A stretch of DNA of 64,000 nt from Nicotiana tabacum (Eukaryota; Streptophyta; Magnoliopsida; Solanales; Solanaceae). The notes below the pieces were generated by a model. It saw only the letters and a program-made list of their open reading frames with translations. It ran no database searches and was not told the DNA's origin. This document shows, piece after piece, positions 1 to 10,657 of the stretch. Every line of letters starts with the position of its first letter. The stretch's first letter is position 1. The position numbers were made by a program, and so were the translations under genes. The stretch is taken from NCBI RefSeq assembly GCF_000715075.1, contig NC_134097.1, positions 65,381,190-65,445,189 of the forward strand, given 5' to 3'.

Positions 1-649
1 GGCCTAAAACATACCCGAACCTACTCGGAACTCCCGGAACTTCAAATCAATTGTACCGACACCTCCCATGACATTGTTCAAACTTGTTCAAAACTTCGGA
101 ATGCTCACAACATCATCAAATCACCAATTGTACATAGTACTCAAGCCTAAGAAGTCCAAGAACTCTTAAATTATGCTTTCGATCAAATGTCTATCAAATC
201 TCGTTCGAATAATCTAAAATTTTGCACACACATCCCAAATGACACAACGAAACTACCACAACTCTCGGAACTCCATTCTAACCCCTATATCAAAATCTCA
301 CCTATCAATCGGAAAGGGTCGAAATCTCAATTTCGCCTATCTAAGCCTAAACCTTCCACGGACTGCCAAAATACATTTCGATCATGCTCCTAAGTCCCAA
401 ATCACCAAACGGAGCTAACCAAATCATAAAAATTCCAATCCGAGATCATATACAAACAAGTCAAATATTGGTCAAACCTTTCAAATTTTAAGCTTTCAAC
501 TGAGACTGTTCTTCCAAATTAAATTTTGATTAACCTAAAACCCAAAACCAATAATTTACATAAGTCATATTGCATCACACGGGGTAAGTCATGCCCGAGA
601 ACTAGCGAGCGAAATGTAAAAGCTCAAAACAACTGGTCGGGTCGTTACA
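1..649 (-). repeat. LTR fragment, Tekay-like family, reading leftwards
   Basis: Read on the minus strand, this begins at 649 with TGTAACGACCCGACC, the 5' terminus typical of the Tekay/Del LTRs seen again at 54265, 56377 and 63972 in this window. The body is AC-rich text without a coding frame and matches the style of the LTR fragment at 53573-54265. The inner part runs off the window edge. No polypurine tract is visible to the right of 649, so this is a solo LTR, a 5' LTR or a fragment; I cannot tell which. Confidence 0.65.
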
Positions 650-799
650 TAAAAAAAGATGATTTTGTGAAAATTGTGAGACCCAGTGAGCAAGAAAAAA
701 AAGGAAGGGAGAGAAAATGAAAAACATTGGTGAGGAAAAATAAGATGAGGTAAAAGAGAGCAAAATAAGCCTACATGCAAAATCCAGTGAGTGTGTAAG
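650..799. other. purine-rich spacer, no gene seen
   Basis: This stretch is A and G rich on the plus strand and links the LTR end at 649 to the reverse-transcriptase fragment. I see no feature in it. It could be noncoding element sequence or old flanking DNA. Confidence 0.4.
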
Positions 800-1815
800 T
801 GCTTACAAATATAGGTCGCACATTGTGGTTCTTTTGTATAAGCTATCTTATTTGAGCCCTAGTCAACTAAACATTCTCCTGCATAGTGTTTCTTCTTTTC
901 TTTTGCAGGAATTCAAGGATATCTTTCCCGAGGATGTTCCAAATGAATTTCCACCAATTCGAGGAATTGAATACCAAATTGATTGCATCTCGGGAGCATC
1001 GATTCCAAATAGGCTAGCTTATCCAAGCAACCCCGAGGAGAGAAAAGAGTTGCAGAGGCAAGTAGTGGAACATTTAGCAAAGGGGCGCGGTGAAAGTATG
1101 AGTCTATGTGTAGTGCCAACTAAGGATGGAACTTGGCGTATGTGTTTTGATTTTTGTGCCGTTAACAAGATAATGGTAAAGCATCGTCGTCCCATACCGA
1201 GACTAGTTGAGATGCTTGATGGATTATATGTTTCATGCGTATTCTCTAAAATTGATCTTAAAAGTGGATAACACCAAATTCGTATGATTCCTGGTGACAA
1301 ATGGAAAACTGCTTTTAAAACTAAACATGGTTTGTATGAATGGATGGTGATGCCTTTTGGATTAACTAATGCACCTAGCACTTTCATGCGTTTAATGAAT
1401 CATGTTTTAGGTGTTTATATTGGAAAATTTGTTATGGTTTATTTTGATGACATCCTTATTAATAATAAGTGTCTTGATGAACATGTAAAGCATTTTAAAA
1501 TGTGTTTTAGATGTGCTTAAAAAAGAAAGATTGTATGCTAACTTGAAAAGGTGCACATTTTGTATGGCTAAGGTAATCTTTCTTGGTTTTGTTGTCAGTA
1601 GTAAAGGAATTGAGGTAGATGAGGAAATGGTTAAGTCTATAAAGGATTGGCCAACTCCAAAATCTGTGACCGAGGTACGAAGCTTTCATGGTTTAGCTAG
1701 TTTCTATCAAAGGTTTGATAGGGACTTTAGCTCTATTGCAGCACCATTGACTGAGGTCATAAATAAGGATAGGGATTTTATCTCGAGGAATGAAGAAGAG
1801 AAGGCATTTTATTTG
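800..1815 (+). pseudogene. Ty3/gypsy pol fragment (protease-RT linker and reverse transcriptase)
   Basis: The translation shows the linker that precedes gypsy reverse transcriptase (FPEDVPNEFPPIRGIEYQI, about 925-980). RT blocks follow: [29 protein letters not shown] and the catalytic YFDDIL at 1440-1451, then the FLGFVVSSKGIEVD and EVRSFHGLASFYQRF blocks. It is broken by a TAA at 1269-1271, where the family has Tyr in SGYHQ, and by a frameshift near 1500-1507. The frame stops making sense about residue EEEKAF near 1805, where LTR sequence of the next element begins. Gag, RNase H and integrase are absent, so this is a remnant. The motif style is chromoviral gypsy, and it differs from the Tekay pol genes elsewhere in the window. 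Confidence 0.85.
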
Positions 1816-1816
1816 T

Positions 1817-2167
1817 CTCAAATTTTGGATACAAGTCATATTCAACATTACGGACTTACTCCAACTTCCGGAATAAGGATCCGACCCTGAGTCCAAAACA
1901 CAATCTGGACACGCCCTTAAGTCCAAAATCATCCAACGGAGCTAACAAAACCAATGGAACTCTATTTCGGAGTCGTCTTCACGTAGTTCTGACTACGGTC
2001 AAAATTTTAAGGCTTAAGCTTCCGTTTTAGGGACTAAGTGTCCCAAAACACTCCGAAACCAAAAACAAAACCTTCTGTCAAGTCACATAAGTAGAAAACG
2101 ATACGGGGGAAGTAGTAAATAGGGGATTGGGGCTGTAACTCTCAAAACGGCCAGCTAGTTTGTTATA
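1817..2167 (-). repeat. truncated 3' LTR of the 1817-8887 element
   Basis: This aligns by eye with the outer part of the 5' LTR at about 8480-8887, including the shared stretches GGAGTCGTCTTCA and TTAGGGACTAAGTGTCCCAAAAC. It starts on the minus strand at 2167 with TATAACA, where the partner LTR has TGTAACA. It lacks roughly 90 bases present in the partner and stops at about 1817. Confidence 0.8.
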
Positions 2168-2184
2168 TTCTCCCTCTCTTAAAA
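2168..2184 (-). other. polypurine tract
   Basis: On the minus strand the bases directly before the 3' LTR are purine-rich (AAGAGAGGGAGAA). This is the position and composition expected for the plus-strand primer of an LTR retrotransposon. Confidence 0.7.
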
Positions 2185-2224
2185 CAATCGTTCTTCCTCG
2201 AACGAGCATAGAGACATACCTGAA

Positions 2225-3480
2225 GTGGTAAAAAGATGAGGATAATGACTGTGCATATCATTCTCTATCTCCCAAGTTACCTTCTCGATTGGCTGACCCC
2301 TCTACTGAACCTTCACTGAAGCAATGTTCTTTGACCTCAACTTTCGAACATGCCTTTCCAAAATAGCCACCATATCCTCAACATAAGATAGATTCTTGTA
2401 CAACTGGACTGAGCTGAAATCCAACACATGAGACGAATCACCGTGATACTTCCGAAGCATAGAAACATGGAATACCTGAGGAACTCCTGCTAGATTGGCA
2501 GGTAAGGCATGCTTATAAGCAACCTCTCCAACTCGCCTCAACACCTCAAATGGACAAATGAACCTTGGGCTCAACTTACTCTTCTTCCTGAACCTCATAA
2601 CGCCCTTCATAGGTGAAACCTGGATCAAGACCCACTCTCTAACCAGGAATTCAACATTGCGGACCTTTCGATCCACATAACTCTTCTGTCTGGACTGGGC
2701 TGTGCAAAGTCTATCCTGAATCACCTTAACCTTCTCCAAAGCATTGTGAACCAAGTCTTTACCCGGTAATCTAGCCTCGCTCGGCTTGAATCAACCCACT
2801 GGAGACCGACACCACCTACCATATAGAGCCTTATACGGTGCCATCTGAAAGCTGGACTGATAACTGTTGTTGTAGGCAAACTCCGCAAGTGGCAAGAACT
2901 GATCCCAAAAACCTCCAAACATTATCACACATGCACGGAGCATATCCTGTAGAATCATAATTGTGCGCTCGGACTTTTCATTCATCTGAGGGTGAAATGA
3001 TGTGCTAACCTCAACCCAAGCACCTAACTCCTGTTGTACAACCCTCGGGAAATGTGATGTAAACTGCATACCCCGGTCAGAGATGATATATACCGGCATG
3101 CCATGAAGCCTGATAATCTCGCGTATATAAACTCGAGCCATCTGCTCGGAAGAATAGGTAGTCATCACATGAATGAAATGAGCTAACTTGGTCAGCCTAT
3201 CCATAGTCACCCAAACTACATCAAACTTCCGCCGAGTCTGTGGAGTCCAACAATGAAATCCATAGTGATCCACTCCCATTTCCACTCTGTAATCTCTAAC
3301 TTCTGATGCAATCCACTCGAGCGCTGATGTTCGTACTTCACCTGCTAGCAATTTAGACAATGAGCTACATATTCCACTATGTCCTTCTTTATTCTCCTCC
3401 ACCAATAATGCTGCCTCAAGTCCTAATACATCTTTGTGGCACTCGGATGAATAGAGTACCGCAAGTTGTGAGCCTTCTGA
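2225..3480 (-). pseudogene. integrase and chromodomain of the Tekay element
   Basis: The minus strand encodes the end of the zinc-binding region and then the catalytic core. ISDRG (second catalytic Asp) is kept, and the DGQSERTI-type motif reads NEKSERTI, so the Glu is present. The region of the first Asp is disrupted by a frameshift near 3250-3290. Next come LAEFAYNNSYQSS and ALYGRWCRSP, both typical of gypsy integrases, the QSRQKSYVDRKVR and SPMKGVMRF blocks, and the start of a chromodomain (YVEDMVAILERHVRKLRSK). A stop ends that frame near 2302. The chromodomain probably steered insertion to heterochromatin when active. Confidence 0.8.
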
Positions 3481-3489
3481 AGAATCAAC

Positions 3490-4250
3490 TCACGTAGTCC
3501 GTCTACATTGGGCATGCATAGCCTGCAATGCATTCTCAATGCTCCATAAATCCCCAATAGAGACCTCCTTAGCGTCAGCGTGCTGAACTGTGTCCTTAAG
3601 GACAAGCTGATAGGGGTCATCATACTGATGCTCCATGATACTATTATATACAGAAGATTGAGAGACAACACAAGCAAAAACTTGACTCGGCTCGGAAATA
3701 TCCAATCTATCCAATTGGTTGGCCAAGGACTGAACATCAAATGCCAATGGCCTCTCTACGGCTGGTAAATATGCTAAGCTCCCTAAAATCCCTACCCTGC
3801 GACTCAAGTCATCGGCCACTACGTTGCCCTTCCGAAGATCGTACAGAGTAGTGATATCATAATCCTTAAGCAGCTCTAACCACCTCCACTGATGCAAATT
3901 GAGATCCTTCTGCATGAACAAATGCTACAAACTCTGGTGATCAGTGTATATCTCGCAAGGGACACCATACAAATAGTGTCGCCAGATCTCCAAGGCATGA
4001 ACAATATCTTCAAGCTCAAGGTCGTGGATAATATAGTTCTTTTAAAGCACCTTCAGTTGTCTAGACGCGTAGGCAATCACTCTATGGTCCTTCATCAACA
4101 CCGCACCGAGACCAATATGCGATACATCACAATAGATAGTATAAGACCCGAACATGTAGGCAATAACAATATCGGGGCTATAGTCAAAGCTGTCTTAAGC
4201 CTTTGAAAGCTCTCCTCACACTCCTATGTCCACCTGAACGGAGCACCCTT
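3490..4250 (-). pseudogene. RNase H region of the Tekay element
   Basis: The translated frame 3921-3490 carries [19 protein letters not shown], the C-terminal end of gypsy RNase H, and then RKGNVVADDLSRR, the segment holding the last catalytic Asp. The linker to integrase (VDGLRELILQKAHNLRYSIH) follows in a second frame. The N-terminal half towards 4250 is present only as interrupted frames. The same region of the element at 62105-62626 is colinear and intact apart from one stop. Confidence 0.75.
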
Positions 4251-5100
4251 CTAGGTCAGCCTACTCATAGGTGCTGCAATAGATAAGAATCCCTCGATAA
4301 ATAGACGGTAATACCCCGCCAAAAAATGAAAACTTTGGATCTCTATAGCTGAGGATGGTCTGGGCCAACTCTGCACTACTTCCACCTTATTCGGATCCAC
4401 CTTGATCGCTTCGCTAGACACTACGTGACCCAAAAATTCCACAGAATCTAACCAGAACTCATATTTCAAGAATTTTGGATATGATTTCTTTTCTCTCAAG
4501 GTCTGAAGCACAATCCTCATGTGCTGCTCATGATCGTCCCAACTCCTGGAGTACTCCAGAATGTTGTCAATAAACACAGTAACGAACGAATCAATATAGG
4601 GTCAAAATACAAGCATCAAATGCATAAATGTTTTTGGGGCGTTGGTCATCCCAAATGACATCACAAGGAACTCGTAATGACCATACCGAGTCCTGAAAGT
4701 AGTCTTATAGATATCTAGCTCTGAATCTTCAACTGATGATAACCTGAACACAACTCAATCTTGGAAAATACCCTGGCACCCTGTAACTAATCAAATAGGT
4801 CATTAATACGAGGCAAATAATACCTATTCATCACTGTAACATTGCTCAACTACGACAATCAATGCACATACGCATAGAACCATCATTTTTCTTCGCAAAC
4901 AAGACAAGAGCACCTAAAGGTGACACACTGGCTCGAAAGAAGCCCTTATCAAGCAATTCCTTTAACTGTTCCTTCAACTCCTTCAACCTAGGAGGAGCCA
5001 TATGACATGGAGGAATAGAGATGGGCTGAGTGCCCGGCAACAAATCGATGCCGAAATTGATATCTCTGTCGGACGGCATACCCAGAAGATCAGTTGGAAA
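4250..5100 (-). pseudogene. reverse transcriptase of the Tekay element, catalytic Asp lost
   Basis: The RT start is recognisable in FRASVSPLGALVLFAKKND and MRMCIDCRS near 4850-4950. The downstream frame 4577-4251 has the catalytic box as FIDNIL instead of FIDDIL: the second Asp is Asn, codon at 4563-4565 on the minus strand. After this come FLGHVVSS and the SFHFLAGYYRLFIEGF block. Several stops lie between the two frames (about 4580-4850). The change alone would abolish polymerase activity. Confidence 0.8.
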
Positions 5101-5765
5101 TACATCAAGGAAATTCCTCACTACTGGGACTGACTCAACTGTACGGGTATCAATATTGACATCTCTCACATAAGCTAGATACGCGTCACAACCCTTCTCA
5201 ACCATTTGTTGAACTTTAAGTAATAAAATAACTCTGCTGGGGGTGTAATCAAAGGTACCCCTCCACTCAAATTGCGGTAAGCATGGCATAGCTAGCGTCA
5301 TGGTCTTGGCGAGACAATCAAGAATAGCATAATGGAGCGACAACCAGTCCATGACCAAGATAATATCAAAATCTACCATACTAACCAATAATAAATTGGC
5401 TCTCGTCTTAAAACCACTAATAATAACTAAACACGACTTATACACACGGTTAACAACTATAGAATCTCCCATAGGTGTAGACACATAAATAGGAGAACTC
5501 ATAGAATCACAGGCTACGCCCTAATACAGAGCAAAATAAGATGACACATAGGAATAAATGGAGCCTAGATAAAATAAAACCGATGCATCTTTATGACAGA
5601 CCGAAACAATACTCGTAATGATAGAATTAGAAGCAAATGTCTCTCTACGAGAAAGAAGAGCATAATATCTGGTCTGGCCTCCCCCTCTAGGGCGACCTCT
5701 ACCTCCCCAACCTCCATCTTGAGCTGGATAAATAGGTTGAGTAGTAGCTGGTGCTGAGATCATAG
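5000..5765 (-). pseudogene. aspartic protease of the Tekay element, active-site Asp lost
   Basis: The protease domain is recognisable from CHKDASVLF, SYVSSYFA, STPMGDSIVV and the hydrophobic strand VDFDIILVMDWLS. The catalytic triad that reads DPGS in the related element at 60868 reads YLGS here, with the Tyr codon at 5569-5571 on the minus strand. A stop separates the frames 5763-5521 and 5502-4846. It is fused at its C-terminal side to RT through the usual VRNFLDVFP linker. Confidence 0.8.
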
Positions 5766-5789
5766 CCTGAGGATCCGGTGTAGCACGTG

Positions 5790-7093
5790 GTGCCTAAGAA
5801 GTCTTTGGAGGTGCACCCCTCCTAAGTGTAAGGTAATCCCTCACCATATGGCAAGTGGTGCCACACTCAAAACAAGCTCTGGGAGGATATGGTTGTTGTG
5901 GCTGACTCAGGCCAGGTCTACTGGACTGACCACTAAAACCACCCCATGAAAGAGGCATACTAGATACTGGTGGTGCATAATAAGGCTTCTGGGGTCTAGG
6001 ACTAGCCGAAATACCACTGGTGGCTGGAAGAGCTGAATGAACAAGGCGACTCACACAGCCCCTACCATGGCGAACTGGTGTTGGGGCATGAGCACAAGAA
6101 TAAGAACCAATCTCTCGAGACCTTTTGGCCTCTCTCTTCTCCCTCTCTTAAGAAAGAACGCCCTTTATTCTCCTAGCAATACTCACAACCTGCTGATACG
6201 AACTATCCATCTCTAACTCCAAGGGCATGCTAGTCCAGATGTTGGGATAGATCCCAGTAATAAACCAACAGACACTCTCTGGAACTGTAGAAACCAAGGA
6301 AGGTGCATGTCTAGCCAAATCACTGAAACGAACTGCATACTCTGACACAATCATAACACCCTGGCACAACTACTCAAACTTGGTACGCCATTAAACTCTG
6401 AGGCTCTAGGGAACATACTCCCTAAAAACAAATCCGAAAACTGAGTCCATGTAAGTGAAGCTGCCTCCGCTGGACTGTCTAACTCATAAGCACGCCACCA
6501 CTGATAGGCCACTCCTCTATGATAGAACGATGTGGAAGAAACCCTACTCGACTCTGCTATGCCCATAGTACGGAGAATACGATGGCACTCCTCAAGAAAA
6601 CCCTTAGCATCTTCTACCACCAAACCACTGAAGGTAGGAAGGGGTACTTCTTGTACCTCTTGAGCCTATGTTGCCCTCCTCAGAAACGGTTGCCTTACCA
6701 TCGGGCTGAACTGGGCTACAGATGGCACTGGTATAACCTCTAGAATCAGATCAAATTGAACTCGTTTCTCTAGGGTGCGGGTGGTGGGAATCTGTGCTCC
6801 TCCCCCGACCTGAGATGTGGCAGGAGCAAGGGAAATCAACCCTGCCTAAGCTAGAGTACCGAACATGCTCAAGAACTGTGCAAGGGTCTCTTAAAGAGCC
6901 AGTGTAGTAGTAGGCATTCAGGTTCCTACGCTCCTACTGGCGCTACTGGTGGATCCTCAGTAGCAGTTTGTGTAGGTGCTAAGGCTGCACCACATGGACA
7001 TCCTCGACCTCTTCCCTAGCCCCGACCTCTCGCGGCTCTAGCAGAGGGTGCGGGTTCCTGGTAATCTGATCCGGTTATACGTGTCCTCACCAT
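5790..7093 (-). pseudogene. gag of the Tekay element
   Basis: The minus strand opens with an ATG at 7093 followed by MVRTR and a GRG-rich N terminus, as in the gag genes at 51910 and 59284. The capsid part is split into frames with FLEECHRILRTMG, YQWWRAYE and SLTWTQFSDLFL (6623-6351) and FSDLARHAPSLV (6369-6148). The zinc knuckle near 5835-5880 reads CFECGTTCHMVRDY, so the last Cys of the CCHC box has become Tyr. Numerous stops and shifts, especially 6650-7090, show it is dead. Confidence 0.8.
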
Positions 7094-7275
7094 CTGTGAG
7101 AAAATAGAAGACAAAAGTTTAGAATTTTCAAGTCAAAACTTTTGCACGACAAGGAATAAAAAGAAGTCAAATTTTCCTAAAAGTTCATAGCCTCCCGAAG
7201 ATAAGTACAGACATCTCCGTATCGATCCACGAGACTCTACCAAACCTACTTGTGCCTCACAACACCAATGAATCT

Positions 7276-7291
7276 AGAGTTCTGATACCAA
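7276..7291 (-). other. primer binding site, initiator Met tRNA type
   Basis: Directly inside the 5' LTR end the minus strand reads TTGGTATCAGAACTC. TGGTATCAGA complements the 3' end of plant initiator Met tRNA, as used by Tekay elements and by pararetroviruses. Compare 59086-59098, where the match is longer. Confidence 0.85.
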
Positions 7292-7293
7292 CT

Positions 7294-8887
7294 TGTCATG
7301 ACCCAAATCATCCCTCTATGAGATGTCGTGACGGTACCTAGCCTTTATGACTAGGTAAGCCTAAAATTGCTGAATAATGAATTGAAAACACAACTTTAAC
7401 AGCTAACTAACATGTAATTTAACAACTCATATAAATGCCGCTCGGCATATACAATAATCACTCTATAATATGCACAACTCTCCCAAAACTCGTAGCATCG
7501 TAAGTCACAAGCTACAAAAGAAATCTAGTATATGTATACACCACAGTTTAAGACAAAGTACGGAAAGCTAAATGACATAGAAGAGAATGGAGGGGGACTT
7601 CGAGGTCTGCGAACGTGGCAGATATACCTTGAAGTATCCAAATTATCTCTCCTCACTGATGATGTGGCTGATATGAAGTACCTAGATTTGCACACAAAAA
7701 CATGTACAGAAGAGTAGCATGAGTACACCACAACAGTACATAGTGGGTTCCAAGCCTAACCTCGATCGATTAGTGACGAGGTCGGGTCAGGGCCCTACTG
7801 GCTTATATACATACATATATATAAAATTAGACAGAACAAAAATATAGCAGCGATATAAAGACTGAAATTTAACTAGAAGGAAAACAATACAGTACACAAA
7901 AATAACAACATGGGATCACTTGAGATACTATCTCATAGTCCCAAACATAAATGTGCAGGGGCATCACCCTAGAATACCGTTCCGGTATACCGTTCTGTAA
8001 ATGTTCAGGGGGATCTCCCCGAAAACTGTCGCTCATGTGATCTTCCTCTTCTCATGCAGGTTCATGTGCATGTTAGCGGGCATCGCATATGTGGCATTTT
8101 CCTCGCACCTGCGACCCCTGACCACTTCAAAATCTGCTTCGACGCTTGATCTCCAGCAAGTGCGATCCTGCACCGGCTGTCTCCCCACTACAAGTGCAAA
8201 AACACCAGCAACCAGAAAACTTCAGCAATTGTATAGTCTAAATTTCAATCCGTTAAGCATCCGAAACACGCCCGAGGCCCCCGGGACCTCAACTAAACAT
8301 TCCAACATGTCCAGAAACTCTATACAAACTTATTCGAGCCCTCAAATCACATCAAGCAATGCTAAAAACATGAACCATCCACCAATCCAAACTTAATGAA
8401 CTTGAAACTTCAAATTTCCGCTACCGATGCCGAAACCTATCAAACTATGTCTGATTGACCTAAAATTTTGCACAAAAGTCATATTAAACATTATGGACCT
8501 ACTCCAACTTTCAGAATAGATATCCGACCCCTATATCAAAAAGTCCACTGCTGGTAAAAATCTCCAAAAATTTGACTTTCACTATTTCAAGACTAAATAA
8601 GCTACAGACCTCCAAAATATAATCCGAACATGTCCTTAATCCCAAAATAACCCAATAGAGATAACAGAACCGACAGAACTCCATTTTGGAGTCGTCTTCA
8701 TTCAATTCAGACCATGGTCAAAATCCTAACGCTTAAGCTTCCGTTTTAGGGACTAAGTGTCCCAAAACATTTCCGAGGCCAAAAACAAAACTTCTCGGAA
8801 AGTCACATAAGTTGAAAAAGATACGAGGGAAGTAGTAAATTGGGGATCAAGGCTATAACTCTCAAAATTATCAACCGGGTTGTTACA
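7294..8887 (-). repeat. 5' LTR of the 1817-8887 element
   Basis: It begins on the minus strand at 8887 with TGTAACAACCCGG and ends at 7294 with GGGTCATGACA, giving TG...CA termini and about 1.59 kb. Its outer 400 bases match the truncated partner at 1817-2167. Around 8030-8180 it holds a weak version of the CpG-rich short-motif cluster found in the other LTRs of the window. The bases outside the 5' end are CCTCT; the partner flank is lost. Confidence 0.85.
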
Positions 8888-9240
8888 CCTCTAGAATTAC
8901 AACCAAGCATCTCAATCTTATCAAACCAACTCCGAATTGCACCAAATTTTGCAGACAAGTTTCAAATAGTAAAACAAACCTATTTCAAGTCCCAAAACTA
9001 AAAATTCAAACCTGATAACCATAGAGTCAAACTACGGTCTAGGAAATTTTCAAACATCTAAATTGCTAACTTTCAAAATAACAAGTCAAATCAATCAAAG
9101 GACATCCGAATTAAATTCCGGGAATACGCGCAAGTCCAAAATCATAATACAGACCTATCGAAATTGTCAAATACTGATTTGGGATTGTTTACCCAAAATA
9201 TTGACATGATCACTCTAGCCTCATTTTTATTTAAAATTGT
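8888..9240 (-). repeat. probable old LTR fragment
   Basis: The text here (CCAAATTTTGCAGACAAGT, AGTCCAAAATCAT and similar phrases) parallels the LTR at 46990-47290 in the same order. I read it as an eroded fragment of that LTR type in the same orientation. Its ends are not defined. Confidence 0.4.
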
Positions 9241-9904
9241 CATTTTCTTCAAAATTTCACATAAATATTTTCAAAAATTGACACGAACCATTCACGAAAA
9301 CCAAGAAACATTATAATGAAGCTATAGAAGCTCTCGAATCATGAAAATTCAAAATGACCAATTGAGTCATCACGAAAATTGAGATATAAAGTCCAAAGGA
9401 TATTCCCAATCATGTGCAACAACACCCAATCTAATTCCAATTCAAAGCTTCAAAGTATTTAATGGTTATCAATGGCTATTCATTAAAGAGATGGTGATGA
9501 GAAACTTTCAATCTTATGCGGGTGAACAACGTGTTCGACATTTTTCAGTAATTGAGTATTTCGGAAAGTAATTTTAATTAAGTATCTAGGAAATCAAGAT
9601 GAGCAAGTTCAATGGGTAGCTTAATCCAAATGCCTTTCTTTCTCTAAACATCAAAATGAGAATATTAAGGAGGGAAGAATATAAAAGCGCTTGCTTTAGA
9701 GTTGATAAAACTCAATTTTTTTTATTTCTTTTAAAATCTTAAAAGGTCCATTTTAGTTCATTTAGTCAAAATAAACGTCTTTTTTTCTTTTGAAAATTTT
9801 CAAACTCAATGTTGATTCTGGCAGCACCATTGTTATTAGTAATTAGTGAATTATTTATTGAGAGAGATAAGTGAAATGAGACAGGAAGAACATGAGTAAC
9901 ATGG
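9241..9904. other. AT-rich stretch without a gene
   Basis: I see no coding frame with domain content, no RNA gene and no terminal repeats here. It forms the left flank into which the TAT element at 9905 inserted. The right flank of the same insertion starts at 43362. Confidence 0.4.
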
Positions 9905-10541
9905 TGTATATAGTCAAAATCATATGCCTTCGATTTTGTAAGCTCGAAAAGTTGCATCGAGGATAAGAGTTCGATATAGACCGAGCTCGAGCTCAAAGGT
10001 AGAATAATAGGCTCGAAGACCTAAGTGCTCGAGGAACATCAGAGCCAAATACGGTCGACTCCAAGACAATGCTATTATGAGTTTATTACATAAGGAAAAG
10101 ATTCTCATCACGTCCCCAAGATCATGGTGTAAATTCTGGAATATATTTGTACGAATTAATACAAATCTATACTAGGCGGTTATACAGTTAACCCAATAAG
10201 ATTTCTTACTGTAAATATAAATGTACCTTATTTAGGGTTCCCCTATTATATAAAGGGGACCTCAATTATTTGTAAACATCATCTAATCATTAGCAAAAAA
10301 TATACTCTCTTACTTTTCTTGCTCATTGCTCATCAGAATTATCCTTTAGCTTTATTGTTCTTGACCAATCTCGAGGTCATTTAGGCTCGAGGTCGAGGAT
10401 GTCTTATCTATTGGTTTGGTCTTACTTATTTCTTTAATCTATACTTCATGTTTCTTGATTATTAATTAGAATTGAACTAAATCATGTATCTTTAAAATCA
10501 CAAATAAAATTTAATTATTACTCGTATTTTCGAGGTAAACA
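9905..10541 (+). repeat. 5' LTR of the outer TAT element
   Basis: It starts TGTATATAGTC and ends CGAGGTAAACA. It contains repeated CTCGAGG and GCTCGAG words in its first third, a TATA box at 10247-10254 and the AATTGAACTAAATCA stretch near its end. The partner at 42736-43361 matches throughout with scattered differences. Confidence 0.9.
10247..10254 (+). promoter_or_regulatory. LTR TATA box
   Basis: TATATAAA lies about 340 bases into the LTR, preceded by a C-rich stretch and followed by AGGGGAC. The same box is intact in the 3' LTR at 43078-43085, which supports it as the core promoter. Confidence 0.65.
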
Positions 10542-10542
10542 A

Positions 10543-10562
10543 TTTGACGCCCACCATTGGGC
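10543..10562 (+). other. primer binding site region of the outer TAT element
   Basis: The sequence immediately after the LTR reads TTTGACGCCCACCATTGGGC, close to the TTTGGCGCCCACCGTGGGGC text that follows the 5' LTR in many TAT elements. I do not assign the tRNA. Confidence 0.6.
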
Positions 10563-10657
10563 TAAAGAAAATAGTGTTTATTTGGATACAGATTTCGGTA
10601 ACACACATTATATTTGCACTTGCTCGTGTCAAAGATTCTTTGATTTCAGGATAAAAC

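Larger units (their letters stand above)
1817..8887 (-). mobile_element. Tekay/Del-type chromovirus, minus strand, decayed, 3' LTR truncated
   Basis: Reading leftwards, the order is 5' LTR (8887-7294), initiator-Met primer site, gag, protease, RT, RNase H, integrase, chromodomain, polypurine tract and a partial 3' LTR (2167-1817). The order of domains and the C-terminal chromodomain place it among chromoviruses. The close similarity of its protein to the element at 59284-63893 makes both Tekay/Del. The 3' LTR has lost its distal three quarters at a junction near 1817 with an unrelated RT fragment, so no target duplication can be read. Every coding domain has stops, and protease and RT have lost catalytic residues. 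Confidence 0.85.

Noticed and set aside
8001..8396. A 131-codon plus-strand frame.
   Set aside because: It is antisense to the 5' LTR of the Tekay element and has no domain content.
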